From Fidelibacterota bacterium (GTDB taxonomy: Bacteria > Pseudomonadota > Alphaproteobacteria > Rhodospirillales > Rhodospirillaceae): 57,980 nt of DNA. The notes beneath the pieces were generated by a model that was given only the letters and a program-made list of their open reading frames with translations, did no database searches and was not told the DNA's origin. This document shows, in pieces, positions 23,695 to 32,115 of the stretch (position 1 is its first letter; the number at the start of each line of letters is the position of its first letter). Made by a program: the position numbers and the translations under genes. Location of the stretch: contig CANJPQ010000028.1 in assembly GCA_947476275.1 (NCBI GenBank), forward strand, positions 1 to 57,980. Reading direction: 5' to 3'.

Positions 23695-26145
23695 ATGAGA
23701 GTGATCTATCTGCGCGCTTGTTCTGCATTGGCCTTGTTGTCTGCGGGCTCCGTCCTCCCGACTGCAGCGCAAGCTCAGCAAAATCCGCAAGGCCGTGTTG
23801 CTCTTGAAGAGATCACCGTCACTGCGCGCCGCGTCGAAGAAAACCTCATGCAGGTGCCGCTGTCTGTGACGTCGATGTCCGCCAAGGACATCGAAACCAT
23901 GGGCATCAAGGACATGGCGGAGATATCGGCTTTCACGCCCAGCTTTCACTTCGTCAATCAGGTCGGTGGCCAAAGTGGTCTGAATGACCGATCGGCGTTC
24001 TCACTCACCTTCCGCGGCCTGGTGCTTGCACCGCGCGCGACAGCATCCGGTAGCGGTAGCTTGTTCGTTGACGGCGCTCCCGTGATTGACGCGCAAGCGC
24101 CAAGCCTCGACCAAATCGCCCGCGTCGAAGTCCTCAAGGGTCCGCAGAGCGCCTATTTCGGCCGCTCGACCTTTGCCGGCGCCATCAACTACGTAACCAG
24201 GGAACCAGGGAGCACGTTCAAGGGGTCAGTCAGTGCCGAATACGCAAGCTTCGGTTCGAATGATGAGTCGATATCGTTCGAAGGCCCACTGATCGCGGAC
24301 AAACTTGCTGTGCGGGTTGGCGGTCGCCACCTCTTCAAGGGTGGCATGTATATCAACGCCGGAGATCCGAGCCAGAAGCTGGGCGACCAAACCAGCAATT
24401 CCGTATCTGCGACCATTCTGTTCACACCAACGGATTCGCTTAAGATCAAAGCCTACTTTAATTACTTCACGAATGACGACGGGCCGCCCGCCCAGACGTC
24501 CGTGAAGGACACCGACGGCTTCTTCAATTGCAATCCGACCGGCGGCATTTACAAAGGCGGATACATTTGCGGGGCAATCCCGGATGTTTCCCAGCTCAAG
24601 CCGTCTAACATTTCCGGCAACTACACGATGACGCCGTTGCTGCAACAGATTCTGGTGCAGAACTCGAGGAAATTTCCGCTGCCGTACGATCCCAGTTTTC
24701 TGGATCACGCGGGTCTAAAGCGCAAAGCATTCCAAGGCGACATTCGCGCCGAGTACAGCACCACCGAGGGGTATACGTTCAATTCGTTGACGGCTTATCA
24801 CTACGATAAGACCATGGCGATTATCGATCTCGATTTTCGCGACGCTCGCAGCATCCCCAACGGCTACGCAGCGATCATCCCGGGGCTGCTGTCCTACTAC
24901 TCCTTCAATCTGGCATCGCAGCGCTTGATTTCTGACTGGAGCCAGGAATTCCGGGTGACGTCTCCGCAACAGGAGCGGTTCCGCTGGTCCGCCGGCGTCA
25001 ATTATCTTTACAGCTTCGCTCCGGGCTTCTCGCTCTACGGAATGACCGCACTCGGGCCCCTCAATCTCGGTGGCATTACCAAGAATCGCACACAGACGCC
25101 TGCGGTGTTTGGAAGCGTCAGTTACGACCTCGTGCAGGACCTGACTTTCACCACCGAAGCCCGGTATCAGTGGGATAAGGTCACGACCCATGCGGTGTAT
25201 TCCGGTAGCAACGCGACGACGGGCCTTGCGGCTAAGCCACTGCAGGGTACTTTCAAGAGCTTCTCGCCTCGCGTGACCTTGGACTACAAGTACGCGCCTG
25301 ACTCGACGGCCTATGTCCTCTGGTCGCGCGGTTTTCGTCCAGGTGGATTCAATTCCTACGTCGTGACCGCGACGCCAGGACAGCTTTCTCAAATTATTGC
25401 GCTCGGCGGAAATCCGAACCTGCAGTATCGGCAGGAGCGGATTGACAACTACGAGGCCGGGATAAAGGGCATGTTCCTCGATGGACGTGCACGTGCAGCA
25501 TTGGCTGTCTATTACGACAAATGGCGCGATGGCCAGATTGCGACGGTGCTCAACGTCAACATCGATCCCAACAATCCCGCCGCGGGCGCGAATCAATACA
25601 GCCCAGTAATCAACGCCGGGGCAGTCGACCTAAAAGGTATCGAGTTCTCAGGCGATTGGCAGGCCACCAACCAGCTGAAACTCTCGGCCAGCCTGGCGCT
25701 CAACGACACCAAAGTGAAGTTTTTCTCGCCGTGCAGCGATGCAACCAACGTTACCGGCGCGACATCGTGCAACGGCGCTGTGCCCTCTGCCCCGAAATGG
25801 ACCTGGGCCTTGTCGTCGGAGTACACCGATCATCTGAGCGGCGATTTCGACTGGTTTGCTCGCGTCGACTACAGCCACCAGGGTAAGCAGTTCGTGGATT
25901 ATACCAACCTTGCTTGGGTGCGGTCGCAAGATATTGTCAGTGTTCGAATGGGCGTTCGTAGCGAGGCGGTCAGCGTAGAAGGCTTCGTGCGCAACCTGAC
26001 AAACGATTCAACGCCCAACAGCACCACGGCTCAAGTCGATCCACTCAAGTTTTTCAAGTTCCCGCCCGGCCCATTTTCGAGTGAAATTCGATATGCGCTG
26101 CCGGACAAGCGCATGTTCGGCATTCGAGCCAAGTACAATTTCTGA
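23695..26145 (+). CDS. TonB-dependent outer membrane receptor
   Basis: The 816-aa precursor has a Sec signal to AAQAQ and a TonB box-like EEITVTARR at 38-46. The plug domain follows (QVPLSVTSMSAKDIETMG; DQIARVEVLKGPQSAYFGRSTFAGAINYVTR is the canonical plug end), then a long beta-barrel ending in the required C-terminal aromatic (AKYNF). It imports a scarce large compound using TonB energy. The ITVTARR type with this plug is common in sphingomonad/caulobacter-like receptors for organic substrates as well as siderophores. Its ligand is probably processed by the surrounding exported enzymes (inference). Confidence 0.93.
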   Translation: MRVIYLRACSALALLSAGSVLPTAAQAQQNPQGRVALEEITVTARRVEENLMQVPLSVTSMSAKDIETMGIKDMAEISAFTPSFHFVNQVGGQSGLNDRSAFSLTFRGLVLAPRATASGSGSLFVDGAPVIDAQAPSLDQIARVEVLKGPQSAYFGRSTFAGAINYVTREPGSTFKGSVSAEYASFGSNDESISFEGPLIADKLAVRVGGRHLFKGGMYINAGDPSQKLGDQTSNSVSATILFTPTDSLKIKAYFNYFTNDDGPPAQTSVKDTDGFFNCNPTGGIYKGGYICGAIPDVSQLKPSNISGNYTMTPLLQQILVQNSRKFPLPYDPSFLDHAGLKRKAFQGDIRAEYSTTEGYTFNSLTAYHYDKTMAIIDLDFRDARSIPNGYAAIIPGLLSYYSFNLASQRLISDWSQEFRVTSPQQERFRWSAGVNYLYSFAPGFSLYGMTALGPLNLGGITKNRTQTPAVFGSVSYDLVQDLTFTTEARYQWDKVTTHAVYSGSNATTGLAAKPLQGTFKSFSPRVTLDYKYAPDSTAYVLWSRGFRPGGFNSYVVTATPGQLSQIIALGGNPNLQYRQERIDNYEAGIKGMFLDGRARAALAVYYDKWRDGQIATVLNVNIDPNNPAAGANQYSPVINAGAVDLKGIEFSGDWQATNQLKLSASLALNDTKVKFFSPCSDATNVTGATSCNGAVPSAPKWTWALSSEYTDHLSGDFDWFARVDYSHQGKQFVDYTNLAWVRSQDIVSVRMGVRSEAVSVEGFVRNLTNDSTPNSTTAQVDPLKFFKFPPGPFSSEIRYALPDKRMFGIRAKYNF

Positions 26146-26167
26146 GGCTACGCCGATATAGATTGTC

Positions 26168-26197
26168 GAGGGCAGTCGGCTTTGGCCGGCTGCCCTC
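26168..26197 (+). terminator. Rho-independent terminator of the TonB-receptor gene
   Basis: A 13-bp stem (26168-26180 with 26185-26197, one G-T wobble) has a TTTG loop and is followed by TTCATT. It lies 22 bases after the receptor stop. Confidence 0.75.
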
Positions 26198-26342
26198 TTC
26201 ATTCCAGTGGCCTAAGAGAAGCTTAGAAGCTAACGATATTTGGAGGAACCAGAGGGGCTGGCTGGTCCTTCGCGGCACTAAGTGTACGGAAGCGTGATTG
26301 CCAACAACAAGCCGCTTCTCTCTCTAGCATCAGGTTCGCACA

Positions 26343-27098
26343 ATGATTCGCCTCATACTGGCCGTTCTGGCAACCGCGTTGATCAATCTCCCGCAGGTTC
26401 GAGCGCAAGACGTTCAACCCAAGCCCCTCGTGCTGCTTGCAGGTGCAACCGGCAACAATGGCAGTGCGATTCTTGGCGTTCTCAAGGATGCGCCATTCAG
26501 AGTTCGGGCCATGACCCGCGATGCGAAGAAGGCGATCGCGAAATTCGGACCGGTGGCGGAATGGGTTGAGGCCGACGTGACCAAGCCGGAGACGTTGGTG
26601 GATGCCATGCGCGGGGTTGATTTTGTTATCGACGCCGTGGCCGCTACCGGAATCATGGGGAACAACAAACCGGAAGTCGTTGATTTCAAGGGGACAGAAA
26701 ATCTGACCGTTGCTGCCAAAGCGGCTGGGGTGAAGCGCTTTGTGATCATTACCTCGTCTGTGTCCGGAAAGAAGGATCATTTCCTCAACTACATTGGGAA
26801 CGATGTGTTGATCTATAAGGGCAAAGCCGAGGAGGTGCTGATTGCCTCGGGTATTCCCTACGTCATCATCGGCCCGACAGCGATGACAGACGATCCTCGC
26901 GGCCTACACGAAATAAAATTGATTCCTCGCAGCGACTACAAGGGTGGAACCAAAATCACGCGCGGCGACGTGGGCTTGGTCGCACTTGAGTCGCTCACAA
27001 ATCCCGACGCCGCAAATAAGGCCTTTACAGTGTTCAATGGCGATGGACCGGCGACGAAAACGTGGACCCGCAGTTTTGTCGGACTACCCGCGAAGTAG
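26343..27098 (+). CDS. Exported NmrA-like NAD(P)-binding protein (copy 2)
   Basis: The 251-aa precursor starts MIRLILAVLATALINLPQVRAQD, a Sec signal, then LLAGATGNNGSAILGVL (glycine-rich cofactor motif), MTRDAKKA, DVTKPETLVDAMRGVDFVIDAV, KRFVIITSS and PYVIIGPTAMTDD. It parallels 20255-20992 in order of motifs, including NNKPEVVDFKG / DNRPEVVDFKG, so the two are paralogues. It sits between the TonB receptor and the second amine oxidase on the same strand. The role could be a periplasmic reductase or a ligand-binding protein that reused the fold. Confidence 0.8.
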   Translation: MIRLILAVLATALINLPQVRAQDVQPKPLVLLAGATGNNGSAILGVLKDAPFRVRAMTRDAKKAIAKFGPVAEWVEADVTKPETLVDAMRGVDFVIDAVAATGIMGNNKPEVVDFKGTENLTVAAKAAGVKRFVIITSSVSGKKDHFLNYIGNDVLIYKGKAEEVLIASGIPYVIIGPTAMTDDPRGLHEIKLIPRSDYKGGTKITRGDVGLVALESLTNPDAANKAFTVFNGDGPATKTWTRSFVGLPAK

Positions 27099-27240
27099 CG
27101 CTGCGTATCGGTGTCGGGAAATTCCGGGCCAAGTCCTATTTGAACGGGAGGCCCGCAGCTGTGTAGCGCACGTCTACCGCAAGCGGTAAATTGCGAACGT
27201 TCGCCTTACACGTAGCAGCAGCCGGGTCGAGGACGTCGTC

Positions 27241-28644
27241 ATGTTGACACCGCATCTGTCCCGCCGCTCATTGCTGGCGGTGGTGCCCGCCGCCGCCCTA
27301 CCGTTCGCGGGCAAGTCCCGCGTCGTGCGCGATGCCGACGTGATCGTGGTGGGCGCTGGACTTTCAGGTCTCCACGCCGCGCAACTTTTAGAGGAGGCCG
27401 GACAGCACGTTATTGTGCTGGAAGGCGCCACGGGCGTCGGGGGGCGGGTGCGCACGTTGCACGACGCGCCTGAGCGCTGCGAGACCGGCGGCTCAGAAAT
27501 CGGGCCTTACTATGCGCGCGTTTTGAGCCAGGCCGAGCGCTTCAATCTTACCCTCAGGGCCGGGGCCATTCCGAAGATCGATTTTGCGCTGCACATCGAC
27601 GGCACGGTAATGGCGCCGGGTGCTTGGGCGACTTCGCCGCGCAACACGGTCGTCGGGCCGGCGCACGCCATGCCTCCCTATGAATTGAGCGCGGCCTTCC
27701 TACCCCGCGACAGCGGTTTGAAAGAACTCGACAGCTGGCTTGAGGATTCGCGTGCGAGTGAGGATCCCTCACTGCTCGAACTGTGTCGCCGTCGAAATGC
27801 CGACCCCTTAGCCCTGCGTCTGCTGGCCGCCGGCATCGAGGCTGACGATCTTGCGATGGAATCTGTGTTGTGGGCGCGGCGCCGGCGTAAAATCGCCGAA
27901 TGGGCAGGAAACGGTTTAGCCGCGTTCAGCCACATTGTTGGCGGCATGAGCCTTCTGCCTGAGGCCATGGCCGCATCGTTGCACGGCGATGTGCTGCTCG
28001 GACGACGGGTGACGGCGATTACCACAGGCCGCGACAAGGCCACGGTGACATGCGCCGATGGCCAGCGCTTTCGGGCCTCGCACGTCATCTGCACCGTGCC
28101 GTTGCCGATGCTGCGGCGTATCGCCCTCGAGCCGGGACTGCCAAAACTGCAAGCCGAAGCGGTCGCGCAAATTCCTTATGGTCAGGCGGTCAGTCTGTAT
28201 CTGCGGGTCACGGCGCCGTTCTGGGAGGAGGATAAACTCGGCTCCTCGTTGTGGAGCGATACGCTCGGTCGAGCCATGCGCTGGGCCACGCCCAGCGGCG
28301 AATATATCTGGGTCATGGTTGGAGGCGCCGCAAGCCGCCGCTTCCGCACGATGTCCGACCAGGATATTTCTGCCGTGCTGCTGCGCGAACTCATCGCGGC
28401 GCGGCCCAGTATGGCCGGGCGGGTGGCACCCATCGCGGTGATGAACTGGAGCGCAAATCCTTTCAGCGGGGGTACCTTCGCCTACCGGTCTCCGGGACAG
28501 ATCGGGCGTTATGGAAACATCGCCTCAACGCCCCTGGGCAGGTTGCACTTCGCTGGCGAACATACCGCCGAGCTGCTCAGTGGCCTGGAAGGCGCCATGG
28601 AATCCGGCGAGCGCGCAGCTCTCGAGGTCTTGCGCTCGCAATAA
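27241..28644 (+). CDS. Tat-exported flavin-dependent amine oxidase (copy 2)
   Basis: The 467-aa protein carries SRRSLLAVVPAAALPFAG, a twin-arginine signal, then VIVVGAGLSGLHAAQLL (GAGLSG 38-43), VLEGATGVGGRVRTL and the C-terminal FAGEHTAELLSGLEGAMESGERAA. It aligns with 2199-3662 throughout, including the unusual SQVGPSYARVL / SEIGPYYARVL segment. The Tat route fits export of the folded FAD form. Substrate unknown. It follows the exported NmrA-like gene by about 140 bases on the same strand. Confidence 0.85.
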   Translation: MLTPHLSRRSLLAVVPAAALPFAGKSRVVRDADVIVVGAGLSGLHAAQLLEEAGQHVIVLEGATGVGGRVRTLHDAPERCETGGSEIGPYYARVLSQAERFNLTLRAGAIPKIDFALHIDGTVMAPGAWATSPRNTVVGPAHAMPPYELSAAFLPRDSGLKELDSWLEDSRASEDPSLLELCRRRNADPLALRLLAAGIEADDLAMESVLWARRRRKIAEWAGNGLAAFSHIVGGMSLLPEAMAASLHGDVLLGRRVTAITTGRDKATVTCADGQRFRASHVICTVPLPMLRRIALEPGLPKLQAEAVAQIPYGQAVSLYLRVTAPFWEEDKLGSSLWSDTLGRAMRWATPSGEYIWVMVGGAASRRFRTMSDQDISAVLLRELIAARPSMAGRVAPIAVMNWSANPFSGGTFAYRSPGQIGRYGNIASTPLGRLHFAGEHTAELLSGLEGAMESGERAALEVLRSQ

Positions 28645-28756
28645 TACGCGTCCCCGTAAGCCGAACGAAAAAGAAGCGCGTCGAAATCGCGCGCTATTGT
28701 GACCGATAGGTTCCTGTTGCTCAGGCGAGCTGAGCGCTCGCCAAACACGCGGGTGA

Positions 28757-28782
28757 GGCCAGAACGCGAGCGCGTTCTGGCC
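28757..28782. terminator. Bidirectional hairpin terminator
   Basis: A perfect 12-bp stem, GGCCAGAACGCG (28757-28768) with its complement at 28771-28782 and a two-base spacer, lies between the convergent amine oxidase (+) and fasciclin (-) genes. No T-run follows on either side, so it may act with Rho or as a 3' stabiliser. Confidence 0.6.
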
Positions 28783-28800
28783 CAACACCGCGCGATCGCG

Positions 28801-29283
28801 TTACTTCGGCATCAGCACCGTATCGATGATGTGAATCACGCCGTTGTCCGCAGCAACGTCCGCGGTTGTGACCTTGGCGTCGTTGACCTTGACGCCGCCC
28901 ATGGTGGCGTCAACGGTAACCGTTGTGCCCTCGACCGTTTTGGCGTCGGTTTTCTTTCCCGCAAGCGAGGCGCTCATAACTTTGCCGGGGACCACGTGGT
29001 AGGTGAGGATCTTGACCAGCTGGGCCTTATTCTCAGGCTTCAGCAGGGATTCAACTGTGCCTGCCGGGAGCTTCTTGAAAGCGTCATCTGTTGGAGCAAA
29101 AACCGTAAATGGCCCGGGACCCTTGAGTGTCTCTATCAACCCACCCGCCTTCAAAGCGGTCGCGAGTGTGTTGAACTTGCCGGCCTTTACGGCGGTATCG
29201 ACGATGTCGGCAGCAAAGGCCGGCCCGATGCCGGATGAGACGGCCATAAAGGCCATCAGCGAGAGAAGGCTTCTGCGAAGCAT
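28801..29283 (-). CDS. Secreted fasciclin (FAS1) domain protein
   Basis: The 160-aa precursor has a signal [18 protein letters not shown] to AFAAD, then one FAS1 domain: [33 protein letters not shown] (H1 region), [12 protein letters not shown] and the C-terminal [13 protein letters not shown] (H2 region). FAS1 proteins mediate adhesion or bind small ligands. AAGGA precedes the ATG. An 18-bp dyad lies about 95 bases upstream. Confidence 0.92.
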   Translation of the reverse strand: MLRRSLLSLMAFMAVSSGIGPAFAADIVDTAVKAGKFNTLATALKAGGLIETLKGPGPFTVFAPTDDAFKKLPAGTVESLLKPENKAQLVKILTYHVVPGKVMSASLAGKKTDAKTVEGTTVTVDATMGGVKVNDAKVTTADVAADNGVIHIIDTVLMPK

Positions 29284-29671
29284 GAAGTTGTATCCTTTTT
29301 CGGGGGGTGATCGAACGCAAACTGCTTACGCCCCGCGTTGTGTCTGAGATCACCGCTTTCTGCAGATATTTCGCGCTGTCACGGTGACGTGACATGCTCC
29401 GCACCTTGGGTTGATCATCTCTTGCGGGAGAATGGACGACGATATCTGTCCGGCGTGAGATTCAGATCTGCCTCGCATACAGATGTGATGACCCTTTTGC
29501 TCAAATGTGCTGACCCGGTGCATTGGCTCATGTGGCCTACCCCAACATCAAATGCCCTCAAGCGATGGGGGCTTTGAGTCCCGCCGGTCAGCGAAGGTCG
29601 AGTAGACTCGATGCCGCTGCGATACAATGGTGCTACTGTCGCCGCGCCATCGTTTCTCTTGGGAGCTGGTT
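29284..29671. other. Divergent promoter region of fasciclin and molybdenum hydroxylase genes
   Basis: No gene is supported. The perfect dyad TGTCACG-GTGA-CGTGACA lies at 29377-29394. Weak ribosome bases GGGAG precede ATG 29672. The in-frame upstream starts for the hydroxylase (from 29627) lack a ribosome site and would precede the Tat motif. Confidence 0.45.
29377..29394. promoter_or_regulatory. Candidate operator (perfect inverted repeat)
   Basis: TGTCACGGTGACGTGACA has perfect 7-base arms around a four-base GTGA spacer. It is 94 bases upstream of the fasciclin start and about 280 upstream of the hydroxylase start. A dimeric repressor site is likely; the protein that binds it is not known. 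Confidence 0.4.
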
Positions 29672-31972
29672 ATGACTCTGTCTCGCCGTGGAATGATCAT
29701 TTCAGGCATCGCCGCCGGCGGTGGTCTGGCGATTGCCTATGGGCTTGCGCAGCTGGACGACGGCGATGCGCGCGTGAAGTTCCGCCTGACCACGCCAGAG
29801 CAGTTCGTACTTCATGCCTATGTGAAGATCGCTCGCGATGGCCGCATCACAATCGCTGTGCCCCAGGCCGAGCTAGGTCAGGGCGTTACCACGGCAATTC
29901 CCATGATGATAGCCGAGGAATTGGACGCTGACTGGAACAGGGTCTGCTACGAGCTTGCACCCCTCGATAAGGATTACGGCAGCTATGCGATCGCCGAGTT
30001 TCCTCGCGCCTTCATGTCACCGGGGATCGCCGCCGATGTGACGCGATCGGCGATGTGGCACGTCGCGCCATTGGTAGGAATGACCATTACCGCCGGCTCC
30101 AGCACCGTGTTCGGCAATTTCGAATATTGCCGCACCGTTGGCGCGGCTGCGCGCCTCATGCTGCTTCAGGCAGCGGCCAAAGTATTGAACGTGGCGGCGG
30201 CTGATCTCACGACCAAGGACAGTCAAGTATTCCACTCCGCTTCGGGCCGGACGCTGGGCTACGGCGAATTAGCCGAGGCTGCCGCCGCCATCGATCCGCC
30301 CTCAGCTCCTACGCTCAAGGCCGTCGCTGCTCAGACAGTGATCGGTCAGCCCAAGCTTCGGCTTGATACGCCTGAAAAGGTCGATGGATCGGCTCGCTTT
30401 GGTATCGACGTCCGCTTGCCGGGACTGCTGCACGCAGCGATTCGTCATAGCCCGGTGTTCGGCGGAACGGTGACCAGCTTCGACGCCGCAGGGGCGATGA
30501 CCCGCAAGGGCGTGGTCAAGGCGGTGCAAGTTGGAACCAACGCCGTCGCCGTCATCGCAGAGAACACGTGGCTTGCTCAAAAGGCGGTCAGCGAAATGGG
30601 CGTGGTATTTCAATCTCCGCCCGGGCCAGCGTTCGATTCCGCCGCCGCGATGGAGAGCTATCCGTCTCACTTCGACGATACCGACGTTTCTGAGATTCAC
30701 GCCGACGATGGCGTCGCGGTTGCCATGACGGGTGCCGCCAAGACCGTGGAAGCGATCTACGCCACACCCTATTTGGCGCACCTGTGCATGGAGCCTATGG
30801 GCTGTACGGCGCTGTATGAGCCAGCCGCCGATGGCGACCCGAAGCACGCCAAGATCACAGTCTGGTCGCCCAGCCAGTCGACAACTCTGAGCGCTCAGAA
30901 CGCCGGCCGGATCGCGGGCGTACCCGCTGAGAACGTACAGGTGCACGGCACGCTCATGGGTGGCGGATTTGGCCGCCGTGCCGACATGGATTTTGTTCGC
31001 CAATCGGTGCAGATCGCGATGCAAATGCCCGGTCAGCCTGTGATGCTCACCTGGAGCCGCGAGGAGGATGTCCGTCAGGACACGTATCGTCCGGGCACCG
31101 CTGCGCGCTTTCGCGCCGGGCTCGATGCCGCCGGAGAGATGGTATCGCTTGATTTCGTTATCGTCGGCAAGCCGGTGAGTGCGGATTTCAACGCCCGAAA
31201 TGACGGCCTTTTTAAGAGCGATCCGCGCAAGGATAAAGGAATGGTGATGCCCATGCTGGCCTCGCCCTATGCGCTTCCGAAAATGCGCTTAGCCCTGAAC
31301 GCCCGTGAGAACCCGGTTCCCAATGGCAATTGGCGCAGCGTGACGATGTCGCACAATGGCTTTTACCTGGAAGCCTTCATCGACGAGGTGGCCGCTGCCG
31401 CGGGTAAGGATCCGCTGGCCTTCCGCCGCCACCTCCTGCGGGATAAGCCTCAACACCTCGCGGTGCTGAACGCGGTTGTTGATAAGGCGGGATGGTCGGA
31501 GCCTTTGGCGCCGGCCGCTAAGGGCGGCAAGCGCGGACGTGGCCTATCCTTCACCGACGCCTTCGTCTCTGTCATTGCGCAGGTGGTCGAGGTTACCGTC
31601 GCAACCGACGGTGCGCTCACCGTAGATCGCGTCGTCAGCGTCGTGGACTGTCATACGGTGGTGAATCCCAACATCGTCGTCGCCCAAGTGGAGAGTGGGG
31701 TGATAGACGCGCTTTCCGCCGCTCTCTACGGCCAGATCGACGTCAAAGACGGTGCCGTAGTGCAAAGCAATTTCAGCGAGTACCGACTGGTGACTCTCGC
31801 CGAAACACCAGTGCTGGAAACGCACGTGCTTCCCCAGGGCGGACACCCCGGCGGCATCGGTGAGATCGGCGTGCCTGGCGTGGCGCCCGCACTAGCCAAC
31901 GCGGTTTTCAACGCGACCGGCCGGCGCTTGCGCCAATTGCCCGTGGCTCGGTCGGGTGTCGTGTCGGTGTGA
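29672..31972 (+). CDS. Tat-exported molybdenum hydroxylase large subunit (IorB-like)
   Basis: The 766-aa protein starts MTLSRRGMIISGIAAGGG, a twin-arginine signal. It belongs to the aldehyde oxidase/xanthine dehydrogenase family of the isoquinoline 1-oxidoreductase beta type: PQAELGQGVTTAIPMMIAEEL near residue 70, molybdopterin loop GGGFGRR at 430-436, RSVTMSHNGFYLEAFIDEVA and the catalytic Glu E731 in GGIGEIGVPG. It would hydroxylate an N-heterocycle or aldehyde carbon using water. The usual 2Fe-2S small subunit (IorA) is not adjacent nor elsewhere in the window, so its electron path is unknown. Confidence 0.88.
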   Translation: MTLSRRGMIISGIAAGGGLAIAYGLAQLDDGDARVKFRLTTPEQFVLHAYVKIARDGRITIAVPQAELGQGVTTAIPMMIAEELDADWNRVCYELAPLDKDYGSYAIAEFPRAFMSPGIAADVTRSAMWHVAPLVGMTITAGSSTVFGNFEYCRTVGAAARLMLLQAAAKVLNVAAADLTTKDSQVFHSASGRTLGYGELAEAAAAIDPPSAPTLKAVAAQTVIGQPKLRLDTPEKVDGSARFGIDVRLPGLLHAAIRHSPVFGGTVTSFDAAGAMTRKGVVKAVQVGTNAVAVIAENTWLAQKAVSEMGVVFQSPPGPAFDSAAAMESYPSHFDDTDVSEIHADDGVAVAMTGAAKTVEAIYATPYLAHLCMEPMGCTALYEPAADGDPKHAKITVWSPSQSTTLSAQNAGRIAGVPAENVQVHGTLMGGGFGRRADMDFVRQSVQIAMQMPGQPVMLTWSREEDVRQDTYRPGTAARFRAGLDAAGEMVSLDFVIVGKPVSADFNARNDGLFKSDPRKDKGMVMPMLASPYALPKMRLALNARENPVPNGNWRSVTMSHNGFYLEAFIDEVAAAAGKDPLAFRRHLLRDKPQHLAVLNAVVDKAGWSEPLAPAAKGGKRGRGLSFTDAFVSVIAQVVEVTVATDGALTVDRVVSVVDCHTVVNPNIVVAQVESGVIDALSAALYGQIDVKDGAVVQSNFSEYRLVTLAETPVLETHVLPQGGHPGGIGEIGVPGVAPALANAVFNATGRRLRQLPVARSGVVSV

Positions 31973-32115
31973 GGCTGACACATTCAGCGTGTCGTGAGAT
32001 CGGCTGACGCAAGAAGTGCTCCCGCGTCGTGGTGCACCACTCAGAAGGTGCATACCGCCCCCAGTCCATCGTCAGCGAACCATCATATTTCCCTGTCGAC
32101 GAGCTGGGCAGGGAG

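Noticed and set aside
24715-25596. 293-aa open frame on the - strand inside the TonB receptor
   Set aside because: Shadow frame. The + strand encodes a continuous beta-barrel with conserved plug and C-terminal Phe.
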